A stretch of DNA of 64,000 nucleotides, taken from contig JASAND010016336.1 of NCBI GenBank assembly GCA_030248195.1, positions 1 to 64,000 on the forward strand, read 5' to 3'. Position 1 is the first letter of the stretch, and every line of letters begins with the position of its first letter. Source of the DNA: Trissonchulus latispiculum (lineage: Eukaryota > Nematoda > Enoplea > Enoplida > Ironidae). Under the pieces are notes generated by a model. It worked only from the letters and a program-made list of their open reading frames with translations. It searched no databases and was not told where the DNA came from. The translations under genes were made by a program, and so were the position numbers. Below, piece after piece: positions 1-10,532 of this stretch.

Positions 1-1010
1 TGTGTGCATAAGTGCGCACATACCCTAGGGATGGCGGGGTCGCGAGCTGAGCCGGGTCACTTAGAGACTAGTGTTTTGGTCAAATTTTGTGCTGGGGTGG
101 CGGGGTGGCGGGAGGGGTGGCGGATTTCGCCACCCCACAACTCACGCAAAAACATTACATTTCATGTGTGCACACGTGCGCACACACACTAGGGGTGGCG
201 GGGTGGCGAACTGAGCTGGACACTTTTCTGTTGAGTGTTCATGCAAATTAGGTTGGCTTAATTTCTCTGCTGAGCCCGTACGTTGCATATACATAGCGGA
301 AACAAAATTGATTAGGTGTTGTTGTGAGCTGAGCTGAGCACTTCTTTTGTGAGTACGCATGCAAATTAGCTCCCCTTTCTATACTGTCTACACGAATGTA
401 GTCGCGGGCCACACATTGCTGCGAAAACACTTTGCAATCTGCTGATATGATGTTTGTATGTTTGTTTAAACGCTACGATCTCCCCCCCCACGCATGAGTG
501 TTCTCTACGAAAACGGTGAGGACGAATAAGACATAGCGGAAAGAAAAGGAAAATAGCTGCTTGCCAATCCTGCGTCATAGTGTTGAAGCTTAGTGAGGGA
601 GACGTGCAGGTGCACGCGGCGGGACTGCTTTAGTGTACAGAGCGAAAGGGGGGGGCGAGGAAAGACGAGTCGGGACTTTTACCCTCTGCACACTCGCACA
701 TGGACTCAACAACAAATAGGGGGGCGGTCAGGCTGGTGGAAGAGACTAAATTTTTGTCAGATTTTGTGCTGGGGTGGCGGGGTGGCGGGTAGGGTGGCGG
801 ATGTCGCCACCCCTCAACTCACGCAGGATCCTTCTGTTTCATGTGTGCATACGTGCGCACACACACTAGGGGTGGCGGGGTGGCGAGCCGAGCTGGACAC
901 TTTTCTGTTGAGTGTTCATGCAAATTAGGTAGGGTTAACTTCTCTGCTGAGCCTGTACGTTATATATACATAGCGGAAACTAAATAGATTTGTTTAAAAC
1001 ACAAGGCGCA
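1..1010. repeat. Degenerate long-unit tandem repeat with GGGGTGGCGG tracts
   Basis: Two long copies are visible at about 83-304 and 761-980, offset by 678 bases. Both run from an ATTTTGTGCTGGGGTGGCGG block through GTGCGCACACACACTAGGGG to TACATAGCGGAAAC. A third partial copy of the GTGCGCACA...GGCGGGG segment starts at base 1, and GCATGCAAATTA recurs near 358 and 1012. The open frames here are readings through the repeat. No gene is recognised. The class of repeat is unknown. Confidence 0.75.
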
Positions 1011-3535
1011 CCGCATGCAAATTACTCCCCCCCTTGTATTTATCCAGGCCAACACATTGTTGTTGCGTTTCGTTGCATTGCATTGAAAGCGTTTGCTATC
1101 GGCTGCTATGAGGTTTGTTTAAATAGTGTCAAAGAATTTACTAAAAGCCTACTGTTCTGCTGTTTGCATTTCAGGAAAATTCCTCTGGCCTCCTAGTAAT
1201 GTCAAGAAGTTGAAGAGAGATGGAAGAAGAAAGTTACATTTTTTAGAATTGTCTAGAAAATGAAACGAGGCGGTAAAGGGCCGTAACAGAAAAAAAGACA
1301 GGGCGTGAAATTAATTGCTTTGGTTGAATGATAAAATGTTTAACTGGACACCTGCAAGGAGAAAATCAGGTGAAATTATGTTATGCCCTTTTCCGCCCGT
1401 TCAACGAAAATGATTACATGCTTAACCACTTTGTTGTCTGTTTGTGTGGTACATGTGATCCTTTGAATAAATTCTGTGGAGTGATTCATAGGAAACATAA
1501 TAGCATAATGTATAGAGCCAGCATCAGGAGGTGGCCTTTCTTGCGTACCAGCATCAGGAGGGGGCCTTGCTTGCGTGTTTAGGATATATGATTCTTCAAG
1601 GAAAAAATTTACAGCGTGGATTCGATGTTTCATCAGGGGGGGGGGGGGGGAATCGAAGTGAGTTTAGGACATATGATCGGTCTAGGACGACAGGCGTGTG
1701 TGGGTCCGGATGTTTCATCGGGACGATCAAGTAAGGCTACCAAGGGGGAGCAAAGTCAAAGTATCTCTAGAACGTATGCACTACTCTGCGATTCTCTAGC
1801 TTCCCGTCTCCCCCTCTCTGTCCTCTCTCTCTCTCTCTCTCTCTCGCTCTCTCTGTCTCTTCCTTAAATGTGTGCCTCATGAAACGCGCCCCAGAAATTT
1901 TGCTACCCACAGGCTACCAGCGCGGGTAGTTGCGGGTATCTCTTGGTGATGTAGTCACTAAAATTCAAGGAATTTTATTGAAAAATGTTCGAAAAAATAG
2001 GTTTCGTGTTGGTGATTTAAAAAATCGCTGGTTTTCGCTGAGTGCCCTTCTTCAGGATTATTAATCTCAGTTAAAATGGGCGTTTGACTAAACTTGTTCT
2101 ATTAAGTATATCCAGAAAAGTAATCATAAGTCTTTTTCTTTTTTGAGTTTTCTACTTGGATTTCTCGCTTTCAGTAAGCAGACGTACTAAATAGCTCAGC
2201 ATACAGACAGTTGTTCGTGCCGTTTTTGAAAAGCTTAAATGCCTTATTTGTATGTGTTTCTTTAGTGATTGGTACATAAGGTAAATACAATTGTACATTA
2301 CAACATACAATTGTACATTACATTACAACTTTTCAATACAATTGTTCAAAACTGGAAATGTTTGCTCTAGAAATTCTTCATTTCGAAACTGGGAATGTTT
2401 GCTCAAAAAATTTGACAAACTAATATAATATAGGTAGGTAGAATAATATAGGTAGGTAGAAAAATCCTAATGACTAACTATTATCATAATCCGTTAAGTA
2501 GTAACAAGCAGTATTTCAGTTGGGGATAGCTTTGTTTTTGTTATTCAGAACGTAATAGCTCGTGGTCAGTTTTTGGAATCAATCGAAATCCGCAAACATC
2601 CGCAAAGCTCAACCGTTAAAATCCTTTTTTCTAATTCAATCTTGGAGGTTTTACATGTATTACGTTCACAGGTGGACAAGCAGAATTACCCATCCTCTCT
2701 CCAAATTCCCCCAGAAGGGTTATCAAAATTGCTCTCACAGCGGTAAAAAATTCGGCTACAAGGGGCATGAAAATTGTTAAAAGAAAGTTTCCAGATTCAC
2801 ATTTCTGACGATTATCCGGATTCGCCTGATTTTTTTACTAAAAATCGTCTAAGCAATGTATTTTCATTAAAAATCGCTATTTGTAGTTAAACTTTAGAAA
2901 AATTTGCGAAAATAGTGGAATTTTAACGTCGCTAAACGTATCCAACGGCCTCTGTCCTCTACCCGGCCAAATGCGCTTTCGATAGCCGAACAATACATAA
3001 TTTTCAGCAAATTCTTAACCTTGAGCACTTTTTAATTTCTGGAAGACGCGTCAATAAAATTGTCCTTAACTTTGTATTTTGGTCTTCTTTCGAAACTACA
3101 TGAGTCCAACACTAATTTTTCGTCGAGATGCACCGAGGCCGGGTCCGAGGCCGGGGCCTGAAAATCGGAAGTCTAAATAGGAGAATTTTCATAAAAATTC
3201 CGATTTTGGTATTATTTCAAGTATAGGCAAAATTACTATTGTTGTTTCCCTTTAAACTGATGATAATTATAATGAACGATCTGTACCGGTTTAATTTAAT
3301 TTTGACTTTAAAAATTCCAAAATTTCGGCTAAAAATTATCAAAAATTCGATATTTTGGATCCCGGCATGCACCGGTGCTAATTAATGGGTGAATTTCCAT
3401 ATTTCGGGAACACAATTCAACACTGTTGGGCAAAGTATGTGGGTTACAAGGTTTAATTAAATAAAAGTTTATTTTACACTATTGGTATTTTTTAATAAAT
3501 TTAATGGCATAGTAATCATATAGCATTCGAAAAAT
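1011..3535. other. AT-rich stretch with simple repeats, no gene seen
   Basis: No open frame has a recognisable domain. Visible items are a run of 15 G at 1636-1650, a (CT)n microsatellite at about 1821-1862, a two-copy ~37-bp repeat containing CAGCATCAGGAGG near 1520-1580, and ACAATTGTACATTACA duplicated near 2285-2320. The 72-codon frame at 2562-2780 has no family signature and is treated as chance. Confidence 0.5.
1821..1862. repeat. (CT)n microsatellite
   Basis: The CT dinucleotide is repeated almost without interruption, with single G substitutions. It is a simple-sequence repeat with no coding role apparent. Confidence 0.9.
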
Positions 3536-3640
3536 TTTGCGGGTATCTTGCGGGTATCAGTTGGCTGCGGGCCGCGGGCCGCGGGAGGGGCGGGGCGGGG
3601 CGGGTCGCCAAAAAGGTACCCGCTTCCAACTCTGTGCGCG
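3536..3640. repeat. GC-rich patch with GCGGGTATC and GGGGC repeats
   Basis: GCGGGTATC occurs twice in a row, followed by GGGCCGCGGGCCGCGGG and a (GGGGC)n tract, then GGTACCCGC. A similar GCGGGTAGTTGCGGGTATC lies at about 1921-1940. The two GC-rich patches, about 1.6 kb apart in AT-rich DNA, may be the ends of an old element, but no target-site duplication was found. Confidence 0.45.
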
Positions 3641-3844
3641 CACTCCTTGTAGCCCTCCGCCAGGCATATTGAAGAAAATCCTCAGTTCTAAGGTTTTAAA
3701 CTGCAATATCTGTTAAGTTAGTTGACACTGCACTCTAAAAATTAGTCTTGCTTTTGGAGACATAAGGGGATAATTATACCCGAAAATAAGTCAAATCGGT
3801 TACAACAAAACTTGGCTCCCGACGGCTCCTCCCCTTAAGCATAT

Positions 3845-4068
3845 GAAAGCTCAATGGTTGCAAATGTCCAACCTTAAACAAACATACCGGTGTTTCACGT
3901 GACTACTAAGAGAATAGTACCAAAAACTAAGATTTTCTTATCTTTTCTCCTAAACATCCGGGATCTTGTCGCAGAATGTTGAAGTCCTCCAAAACACTAT
4001 GCATATTTCGAAAATTCGTGGCCGTAGTTTTAAATTCACACAAAATGATACGAGCATCTTAGCTTAAA
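3845..4068 (+). repeat. 224-bp direct repeat, copy A
   Basis: This segment (GAAAGCTCAATGGTTGC...ATCTTAGCTTAAA) is repeated almost exactly at 6888-7111, with only a few substitutions over 224 bases. A diverged relative sits inside the TTAA elements (about 11600-11800 and 40100-40290), sharing CTTATCTTTT and GTTGAAG/GTTAAAG segments. The near identity of A and B indicates a recent duplication. There are no TG...CA ends or matching flanks, so an LTR reading is not supported. Confidence 0.85.
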
Positions 4069-5471
4069 GGAAGAAAGAACATATCGAAATGGGTGTCTCT
4101 AATAAACTAAGAAATAAAATAGCTGTAACCAAAAGGAACAAGATAATATTTATTTACTCGAAGAGTGTATACCTGGTGGAGGCATTAGGTATTTTTGTCG
4201 GGGGTTGTCCAGCCATATCCGATCAAATCAAATCTATTAGCTAACTGAAAAATAGAATCGAATCAAATAAAGCAAAATTAAAATTAATTGTAATCGTAAA
4301 TAGTATAATCAACCGGAATAAAATTATATTCGGAAAATTAATATAATCAAAACCTCTAGTTAATCGAAGAAACAGAATGAAAGTAAAATTACAATTAAAA
4401 GTAGTCATAGCTCTAAATAGATCTCTCAAACGGAATAAAAGCAATCGGATAAGTTAATTAACTTAAATTAAATTTAAATTTAAATATCAGATTCAAAGGT
4501 AGTAATTCGAAATTCCAATTTTCTAAGAGCGTAAAACCGAACAACACATTGGGTAACAGGTTTAGATGGGATTTTTTGATAAGGGATGCATAATTTTGGT
4601 TGCATTATAGTAGAAAACTATCGAATTTAGGTATTACTCGAGGTTATAAATGTATTGAATCTTTCGGCCCTAATCCCTTAGATTCAAAACATTTATAACC
4701 TAAGAGTAGCTGTAGTAAATTGGGACTAGGTACCGAAACTATCGTCAGAGGGATCCAGTAGAAAGATCAAATTTACGTTTGTTTATATTATAAATTTTAA
4801 ATTTAAAACTGGTCGGGCCAGCCTCTGTGAGACCTAGTAACGGTACCAAACACCGACTCGCGAGCACTTCTTCTAGGTCGGCTTGATTATGATCGCTTTA
4901 TTTTCTTGAATCTCAAGTTTACATCGTAACTTAAATATCGTAATTTAAGACATTGGATGCCATGTTAACTAAATATAGCAAGGTTTGAATCCCCATGGAA
5001 TATCCGATTAGGCCCGATTATATTTTAGGGTTTGAGGCCATCACTTTTCACTACCTGCACTGAATCCCATAATTAAAGGGACACATAAAAAGGTCTCAAC
5101 TCAAAAGTTATCGAAGAGGTACATGTTTTTGTTAGACTGAGGGCAAGGCCCAGATTAGACTGAGGGCATAGCCCAAATTAGACTGTGGGCAGAGCCCTAA
5201 TTAGACTGAAGGTGTAGTTAGACTGAACTCAAATTAATTATCGATTGAATTGAACTTCAGCTATCATATCAGAGCTAATAATGTATGATAACATATTTGA
5301 GTCAATACAAGATTACAATTTCTTGAGACGGATGGAATAACACAATTAAAAAATTTTTTACTTCATTAGTATACAACAGGTTACCCAGATTCAGCAGTTA
5401 GTAGAAGCAGTTAGGTTTTTGATCAAAGGAAAGAAAGAAAAATAAGTTCAGAATCAAAATAAAAAGATTAG
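4069..5471. other. AT-rich stretch between repeat copy A and the minus-strand gene
   Basis: No gene is recognised. The only structured item is a 23-bp tandem repeat at 5132-5230. The stretch lies downstream of the minus-strand ORF1-like gene and could include its 3' untranslated region, but no AATAAA clearly placed for that strand was established. Confidence 0.45.
5132..5230. repeat. 23-bp tandem repeat, about four copies
   Basis: Units begin TTAGACTG at 5132, 5155, 5178, 5201 and (shortened) 5218, followed by AGGGCA-AGCCCA-type sequence. Each full unit holds a small GGGC...GCCC inverted repeat. Confidence 0.85.
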
Positions 5472-7140
5472 TTAGATGTCGACAGTCGGCATAGTAGTGG
5501 GGTTATTCTGATTATTCTGGCTGTTGGCTAAAAGTTCAGCTACGATGTTGCTGGCATGTGGATTGCTAGAGGAGGTGGAGGCCTCCATGGACGTGGTTTG
5601 TCCAGCATTTGACGTTTCCGGGTTGTTTCCGATAGGAACGTTAAGGGAACCTTCCCAAGATCTGACCCGAGGAGAGTATTGATTGACCAGGGATTTTGTC
5701 TGTTCCGGAATTGAGAAGGCATCATAACGATTACCGCGGAATACAAGATTTGGACGGCTGAATTTACCGGCCTAAACATAAGAGAAAGCAAATAAGGTAT
5801 ACAAATAAATAAATAAATAAATAAATAGACGGATAAATAAATAAAATCATATAAAGGCTAAATCAGAATTAATAAATAAATTAAAGACTAAATTCATTAG
5901 CAAATTCAAATACGAATGCGAAATTAAGTTCTAAAGGAGGTAAATTCCGATGATTAAAGTAGCGTATAACGTTTGACTTATAGTCAGAAGCTATAAGTCG
6001 AGTAGTTGTCGTAATTTTAATAGCAGTTTGAGTATAATTTACCAAAATTCTCATCTCATTTTTTGTACAAATTCCAGCTTGTACGGCTTGGGCGCGTACA
6101 TACTCCAGATATTTTGACTCGGCCTCGAAATTAGGAGGAAGGTGTTTGCGAAGAATCACCGGCTTTTTTCCTTCCGCCTTTCTCTTGTTGTTGAAGCTTT
6201 TAAGTCTACTGCCGTTCAGGAGGCAATAGTTTTTATCATCTTGGCTGTAAAATGCCACTATCAGTTTGAGCTTCTTCCGAGAATTTGGACTGCCGATCCA
6301 GTGCGCCGTCTCGACCCTAGACTTTGTGAGCTTATCTTCCGGATCTGTGAAGATGTTATCATTCAGGAACGCTATCACTGACTCGACAAGTTTGGGACGT
6401 TCCATATCAGTGGTTAGATCATAATTTTCAATGATCAAATTTCGGATCCTGCTGTGCGTGCTTTCCAGGCCAAGTTGGATCTCTAAATCTTGGTGGGATC
6501 TTTGGCTTTCCACTATCTGGTATTGCATATCCCGAATATTAGCTCGGATATCGGCTAGAGAGGAATCAGAGCTATTGGTGGCATCAGGATGTGGTCTTTT
6601 TCCAATGGATCTAAGTCCAGGAGATCCCAAACTGCCCAGGTTCAGGGGATGACTAGTTCCTCTTAACCCCTCGCCAGAACCGACCGATTGGAGAGACATA
6701 TTAGACAGCGCGGATCCTTGGCTAAATCTATTCCCTGATTGACTGAGTTGTGATCTTTGATCATCATTTCTGAAATGATGATTTTCTGTAAGTATATATA
6801 CATACACCTGTATATACATATATTTATAAGTCAATATATATATATATATATATATATGTGTATATATAAAACTCAAGGATAGTGCTAGAAAGCTCAATGG
6901 TTGCAAATGTCCAACCTTAAACAAACATACCGGTGTCTCACGTGACTACTAAGAGAATAGTACCAAAAACTAAGATTTTCTTATCTTTTCTCCTAAACAT
7001 CCGGGATCTTGTCGCAGAATGTTGAAGTCCTCTAAAACACTAAGCATATTTCGAAAATTCGTGGCCGTAGTTTTAAATTCACACAAAATGATACGAGCAT
7101 CTTAGCTTAAACACTCAAATATCTCACCTGGCCAGTACAT
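5472..7140 (-). CDS. L1-ORF1-like RRM protein, three-exon model
   Basis: The exons proposed on the minus strand are 7140-7128, 6785-5914 and 5771-5472, giving 394 residues. Exon 1 carries an ATG and ends at a strong donor (CAG, then GTGAGA). Exon 2 follows a TATACTTACAG acceptor. Both sides are phase 1 and the joined protein begins MYWPENHHF. Exon 3 opens right after TTTATGTTTAG in phase 0; the matching donor at 5913 (TTC, then GTATTTG) is weaker. Exon 2 encodes a Ser/Gly-rich N-terminus, a short helical stretch (IRANIRDMQYQIVESQRS), then an L1-ORF1-type RRM beginning RIRNLIIENYDLTT, with RVETAHWIG matching the family's conserved 'RaHR.G' position. It continues into the CTD-like stretch VILRKHLPPNF...KNEMRILVNY. 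This family packages retrotransposon RNA. No endonuclease or reverse transcriptase lies nearby. Introns in such an ORF are unusual and suggest a host-captured gene, or a chance model. Without splicing, the exon-2 frame runs 5881-6924, but its first ~46 codons are microsatellite and repeat. Confidence 0.5.
5772..5913 (-). other. Proposed intron 2 with an AATA microsatellite
   Basis: This is the interval between the proposed donor at 5913 and the acceptor TTTATGTTTAG ending at 5772. It contains about six AATA repeats near 5803-5826. The exon-3 frame is preceded directly by an in-frame TAG that forms the acceptor, which supports a splice junction. The donor is not the consensus, so the exact 5' edge could differ. 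Confidence 0.4.
6786..7127 (-). other. Proposed intron 1, holding the TA microsatellite and repeat copy B
   Basis: It runs from the donor GTGAGA at 7127 to the acceptor TACTTACAG at 6786. It contains a (TA)n stretch at about 6833-6870 and all of the 224-bp repeat copy B (6888-7111). The two splice sites are in matching phase 1. Confidence 0.4.
6888..7111 (+). repeat. 224-bp direct repeat, copy B
   Basis: It is almost identical to 3845-4068 and the same length, offset by 3043 bases. It lies in the proposed first intron of the minus-strand ORF1-like gene, only 17 bases from the proposed exon 1. Confidence 0.85.
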
Positions 7141-7286
7141 GAGTACAAATGATCGAAATCGTAAAACGGCAAAAAATTATCCAAAATGGATCCCTTAATT
7201 AGTGTATGTTCCACAACATTAATGCGCTGTGCTGAAGAGATGTATCTTTAAGTAGTGCCCTCTATGAGAATGTCTGCCTGTTTCAG

Positions 7287-7693
7287 CTGTCAAATTCTAT
7301 CGCTACTACAAGCATGGGGATCATTTACTGAGCACCAATCCAAACGCCCATGCTCTCACTGTTGGCTACAAAAAGGACACAAGGCACCAGTGCATCTACA
7401 ATCAGCAAGCGCCAGGCACCGTGCCGCTGTACCGGTTCTACAACGCGGCCGCTGTGGACCACCTCTACCATACAGCAAGGAACCCGCATGCCGTCAGTCT
7501 GGGCTACAACTACGAACACGTTGCTGGATACTGCTTTCCGAAGCCGCACCCGGGCGCCATACCACTCTACCGATTGTATCACGCTGGCACAAAGGACCAC
7601 CACTTCACCTCTTTCGCCCATGAATACAATGTGCTCAAAGGCAAAGGATGGCTGGATGAACACATCACCTGCTACGTTCCAGCTAATTGCTGA
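7287..7693 (+). CDS. Terminal exon of a three-repeat DUF5648 protein (5' part not found)
   Basis: The frame opens after the acceptor CTGCCTGTTTCAG, in phase 1, and ends at TGA 7691-7693, giving about 135 residues. Three ~45-residue repeats are visible: one starting VKFYRYYKHGDHLLST, one VPLYRFYNAAAVDHLYHT and one IPLYRLYHAGTKDHHFTS. Each has the (P)LYRxY...DH(L/H)(Y/F)(H/T)(T/S)...GY pattern of the DUF5648 repeat, whose function is not established. Four cysteines suggest a secreted protein, but no signal peptide is seen because upstream exons were not identified. Codon use is clearly more GC-rich at third positions than the flanking DNA, which supports real coding. An in-frame stop lies just upstream of the acceptor, so this is not a single-exon gene. 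It could also be a displaced gene fragment. Confidence 0.75.
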
Positions 7694-7755
7694 AATCCCT
7701 TTATGAGAGTGGAGAAAATTATAAAATTAAATACAAGTATATGAAAACCATTGTC

Positions 7756-7761
7756 AATAAA
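7756..7761 (+). promoter_or_regulatory. Poly(A) signal AATAAA of the DUF5648 gene
   Basis: AATAAA occurs 63 bases after the stop codon, with a GT/T-containing stretch (ATGTTGGTGC) following. Spacing and context fit a normal animal polyadenylation signal. Confidence 0.7.
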
Positions 7762-10321
7762 TGTTGGTGCACATTAACGAGTATAACATTTCTAGTTTAG
7801 TACCTAATATTGAATTAGGATACTAACATCAATAGTGTATAATGATAAAGAGTATGCCACTAATCATGCTCTCTGTTTTCCGATAACACCAACTGTAATG
7901 ATGTAATGAGGCGACGTGACGTTGGTCCTCTAAATATTGATAATTCTGTCAGTTGAAGTTATTTTTGAGTGAAATTATGTTGGAAATGTTGTTTTATGGG
8001 TGAATTCTAATGCGTGAAATTTTATGTGAAATTGCTTTGAAATTTGGTTGAAATTGTTCTTGTTCTTATGTTGAAATAACGTGTATATTTGTCAGCCAGC
8101 CTAGTCAGCAGATGGTGCTGTATGTCTATTCTTGCTGGGAATCTTTCAAAACTTCTCCTTCCTTCAAAGGGTATTAAATTCATCCAATCAAATTCAAGCA
8201 ACACATGTCGAAACTAGTTGTTGCCTGTCTGCATGTCCCTTGCATTCAGTCTTGTGTTTTTGCGTCGTGTTGACTGGCCGTGTCTATTTCTCTGCTCTCT
8301 TTGTGCTCGCCTATTAATTTCTTTTGACTCGTGTTTTTATCCAATGTGTTGACCACTTCTAATTATTCCCGCTCCAGGGTGACCCTGTAGAGCCCTTCGT
8401 TATATATTCAAAAGATTACACCTTTTCTTTTAACTTTTGGGATTCCCTTTTATTAGCTTATCTTAGTAATTTCTATGAGTCTCTTTAAATTAGGCCGTGA
8501 CGGTCAAAATTAATCTTGGGGCTTCTCTTCTGGTTGTGGGGATCTTCTAAAAATTGTTGGCTTGTAACGTTTTGGTTTTGTAAAAGTTTGCTGATTAGAA
8601 TTAGTTTGGTTTGCATTGAAAAGTTTTTGTAAAGTTTATTTATCATTACTTTTGATCTGTACCTTCCTGCACTTTTGTTTGTACACATTTTCGGGGGTCA
8701 CCCCCTTTTGTCCAACATACTTTTACTTCACTAAATGTGGTCTCTTTGGACTCCTTGGACCATTTCAGAGAGTCATTTTAGTTAGGTTTTTGAATTAGTT
8801 TGCATATTCGGTAGGTAAGGCTTTTCTGAGATATTTTGGGTAGGTAAATAGAATTTTTAAGTGTGCACTTTTAAGCAAATTTGGGGTAGATTCTTTACAC
8901 TTGAGTCTTTGCTCTTCGTCGATGGTCTAACTCCGTTAGGTAAGGTTCACTTAGGTGATTTCGGCGAGGTTCGCATAGGTCTTTGTCCAATTTGTAGTGC
9001 TCCGTGTTAGCTCAAGACTAGGGGCCAATTGCTTGAAAATCTAACAGTTGCGGAATCCTCTTACTAAATGCAGGTTTGTGGTTCAGTGCTGTTGACGTTG
9101 CATAAATGTTTAATGCTTTGCTCGCAACTAGGATACTAGAGCTAGTGCAGAGAATTTATAGAGTCTGACCGAATAATCTTGGAACCAAATTATGAGCACC
9201 TGTCCTGAGCCCACCCTATTCAGGTATTAACAAATAAAATATATCGGCTTTACTTGTCCTTTTTTGTTTTTTGATTTTCTAATTTTGTCAAATTCATTCG
9301 CAACATATCATTGGTCTGTTCTCGAGCCAGATAAAACTTTAGCCTCAACAGCCTATAAATTTTAATAGAAAGCACGTAGATAAGAGATATGAACATCGTT
9401 TTAAAGCCAATTTTACGCTCTTTTAAGCCAAAAAGGTAGCTATACACAAATCATGTGTACCCACGTGCCGAAATTTTGTCACAAAATTTTGTCACCCCTT
9501 CAGCCAGAGTAGGCTCGCTTAGGATTTTCTTCAAAATTGAAATTTTGTCTGTCCAGATTTTACATCAATAATCCCGATAATGGAAGCGCTACCTCAGTTA
9601 CTGAAGGAGAATTAAATTTTAAAGAAGGTTTTCTCATACTTTGAGTAATATTGTGTTTTCGAATTTGGCGTACGAATTGACCAAAACCCACTGCAGGATC
9701 ATATTTATTAGATTTCTGTTGGAGTCAAGAGCAGCTGAGATATCGCATATTGAATTTTAAAAAAAACTGGCATCAATGTGCGTTCTTAGTAGTTATCTTT
9801 CCACTAATGCTGAAAATTGACTCGGCATGATATTCCTGTCTTCGCATTAGAAGTTTCAACTCTCTTACATAATTTATCGAAAGTAATCCTTGTTCGAAAT
9901 TTCGTTTTAATTTTTCAATTTGTGAGTTTCCACGCAATCATAAAAGCTACATTTTTTGAGAATATGCAAGTCTTTGGTTATTTCATGCTTTAAAGAGATC
10001 AAATATATACTAAGGTTGCTATTACAAGTTTTTCAGTTATACCAGTGCGGTAAACGATGTAAGGCTGTAGGGCGCGGCGGTGCTTCCTTATCGAACTAAT
10101 GCGCCCAATTATATTTCTGAATTTTTTGCGGAAGAAGAAGCACTTCTGCAGCTTTTAATGAAAACTCCAGCTTTTAGATTTGCAGGGAAGAGCTAACCGT
10201 TGTCCTGCCAAAAATGTTCAGTATGTCCGCATTCTGTAATTATTAGGCCACTATCCTACCCCATTGCACCAACAATAATGGCACTGCGCATTTGCACAAA
10301 AATGGCATTGGTTTTTACGTT
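7762..10321. other. Apparently single-copy AT-rich DNA, no gene seen
   Basis: No repeat shared with other parts of the window and no frame with a recognisable domain were found. The plus strand is T-rich in parts (8380-8700). Short frames at 8132-8317, 8616-8798 and 9250-9447 have no family signature. Confidence 0.45.
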
Positions 10322-10532
10322 TTAACGTGGTGATTCCCTTTGGTCAGTTTTTCAGTCAGTCAAGTTTGCGTCATTATTGCTCATTCATTACTTGGAGTTA
10401 AGAACCACTTTTATATCAAAATGCAGCTTGACATTTTCTCTTTTTAATGCATACGATGAAACTAATGTCGCTTTTCTAAACTATTTTTAACACATTTTAG
10501 AAGAAGTACAATTTTCCAGAATTTTTGCAGAC

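Noticed and set aside
6786..6924. Start of the ORF1-like frame at 6924
   Set aside because: The first ~46 codons come from a TA microsatellite and the 224-bp repeat; a splice acceptor at 6786 explains the frame better.
3845..7111. LTR retrotransposon with 224-bp LTRs
   Set aside because: No TG...CA ends, primer-binding site, polypurine tract or matching TSD; a diverged form of the repeat lies inside TTAA elements.
7255..7706. Frames of 112-122 codons overlapping the DUF5648 exon
   Set aside because: They lack the repeat pattern; only the frame ending at 7693 shows the DUF5648 motifs.
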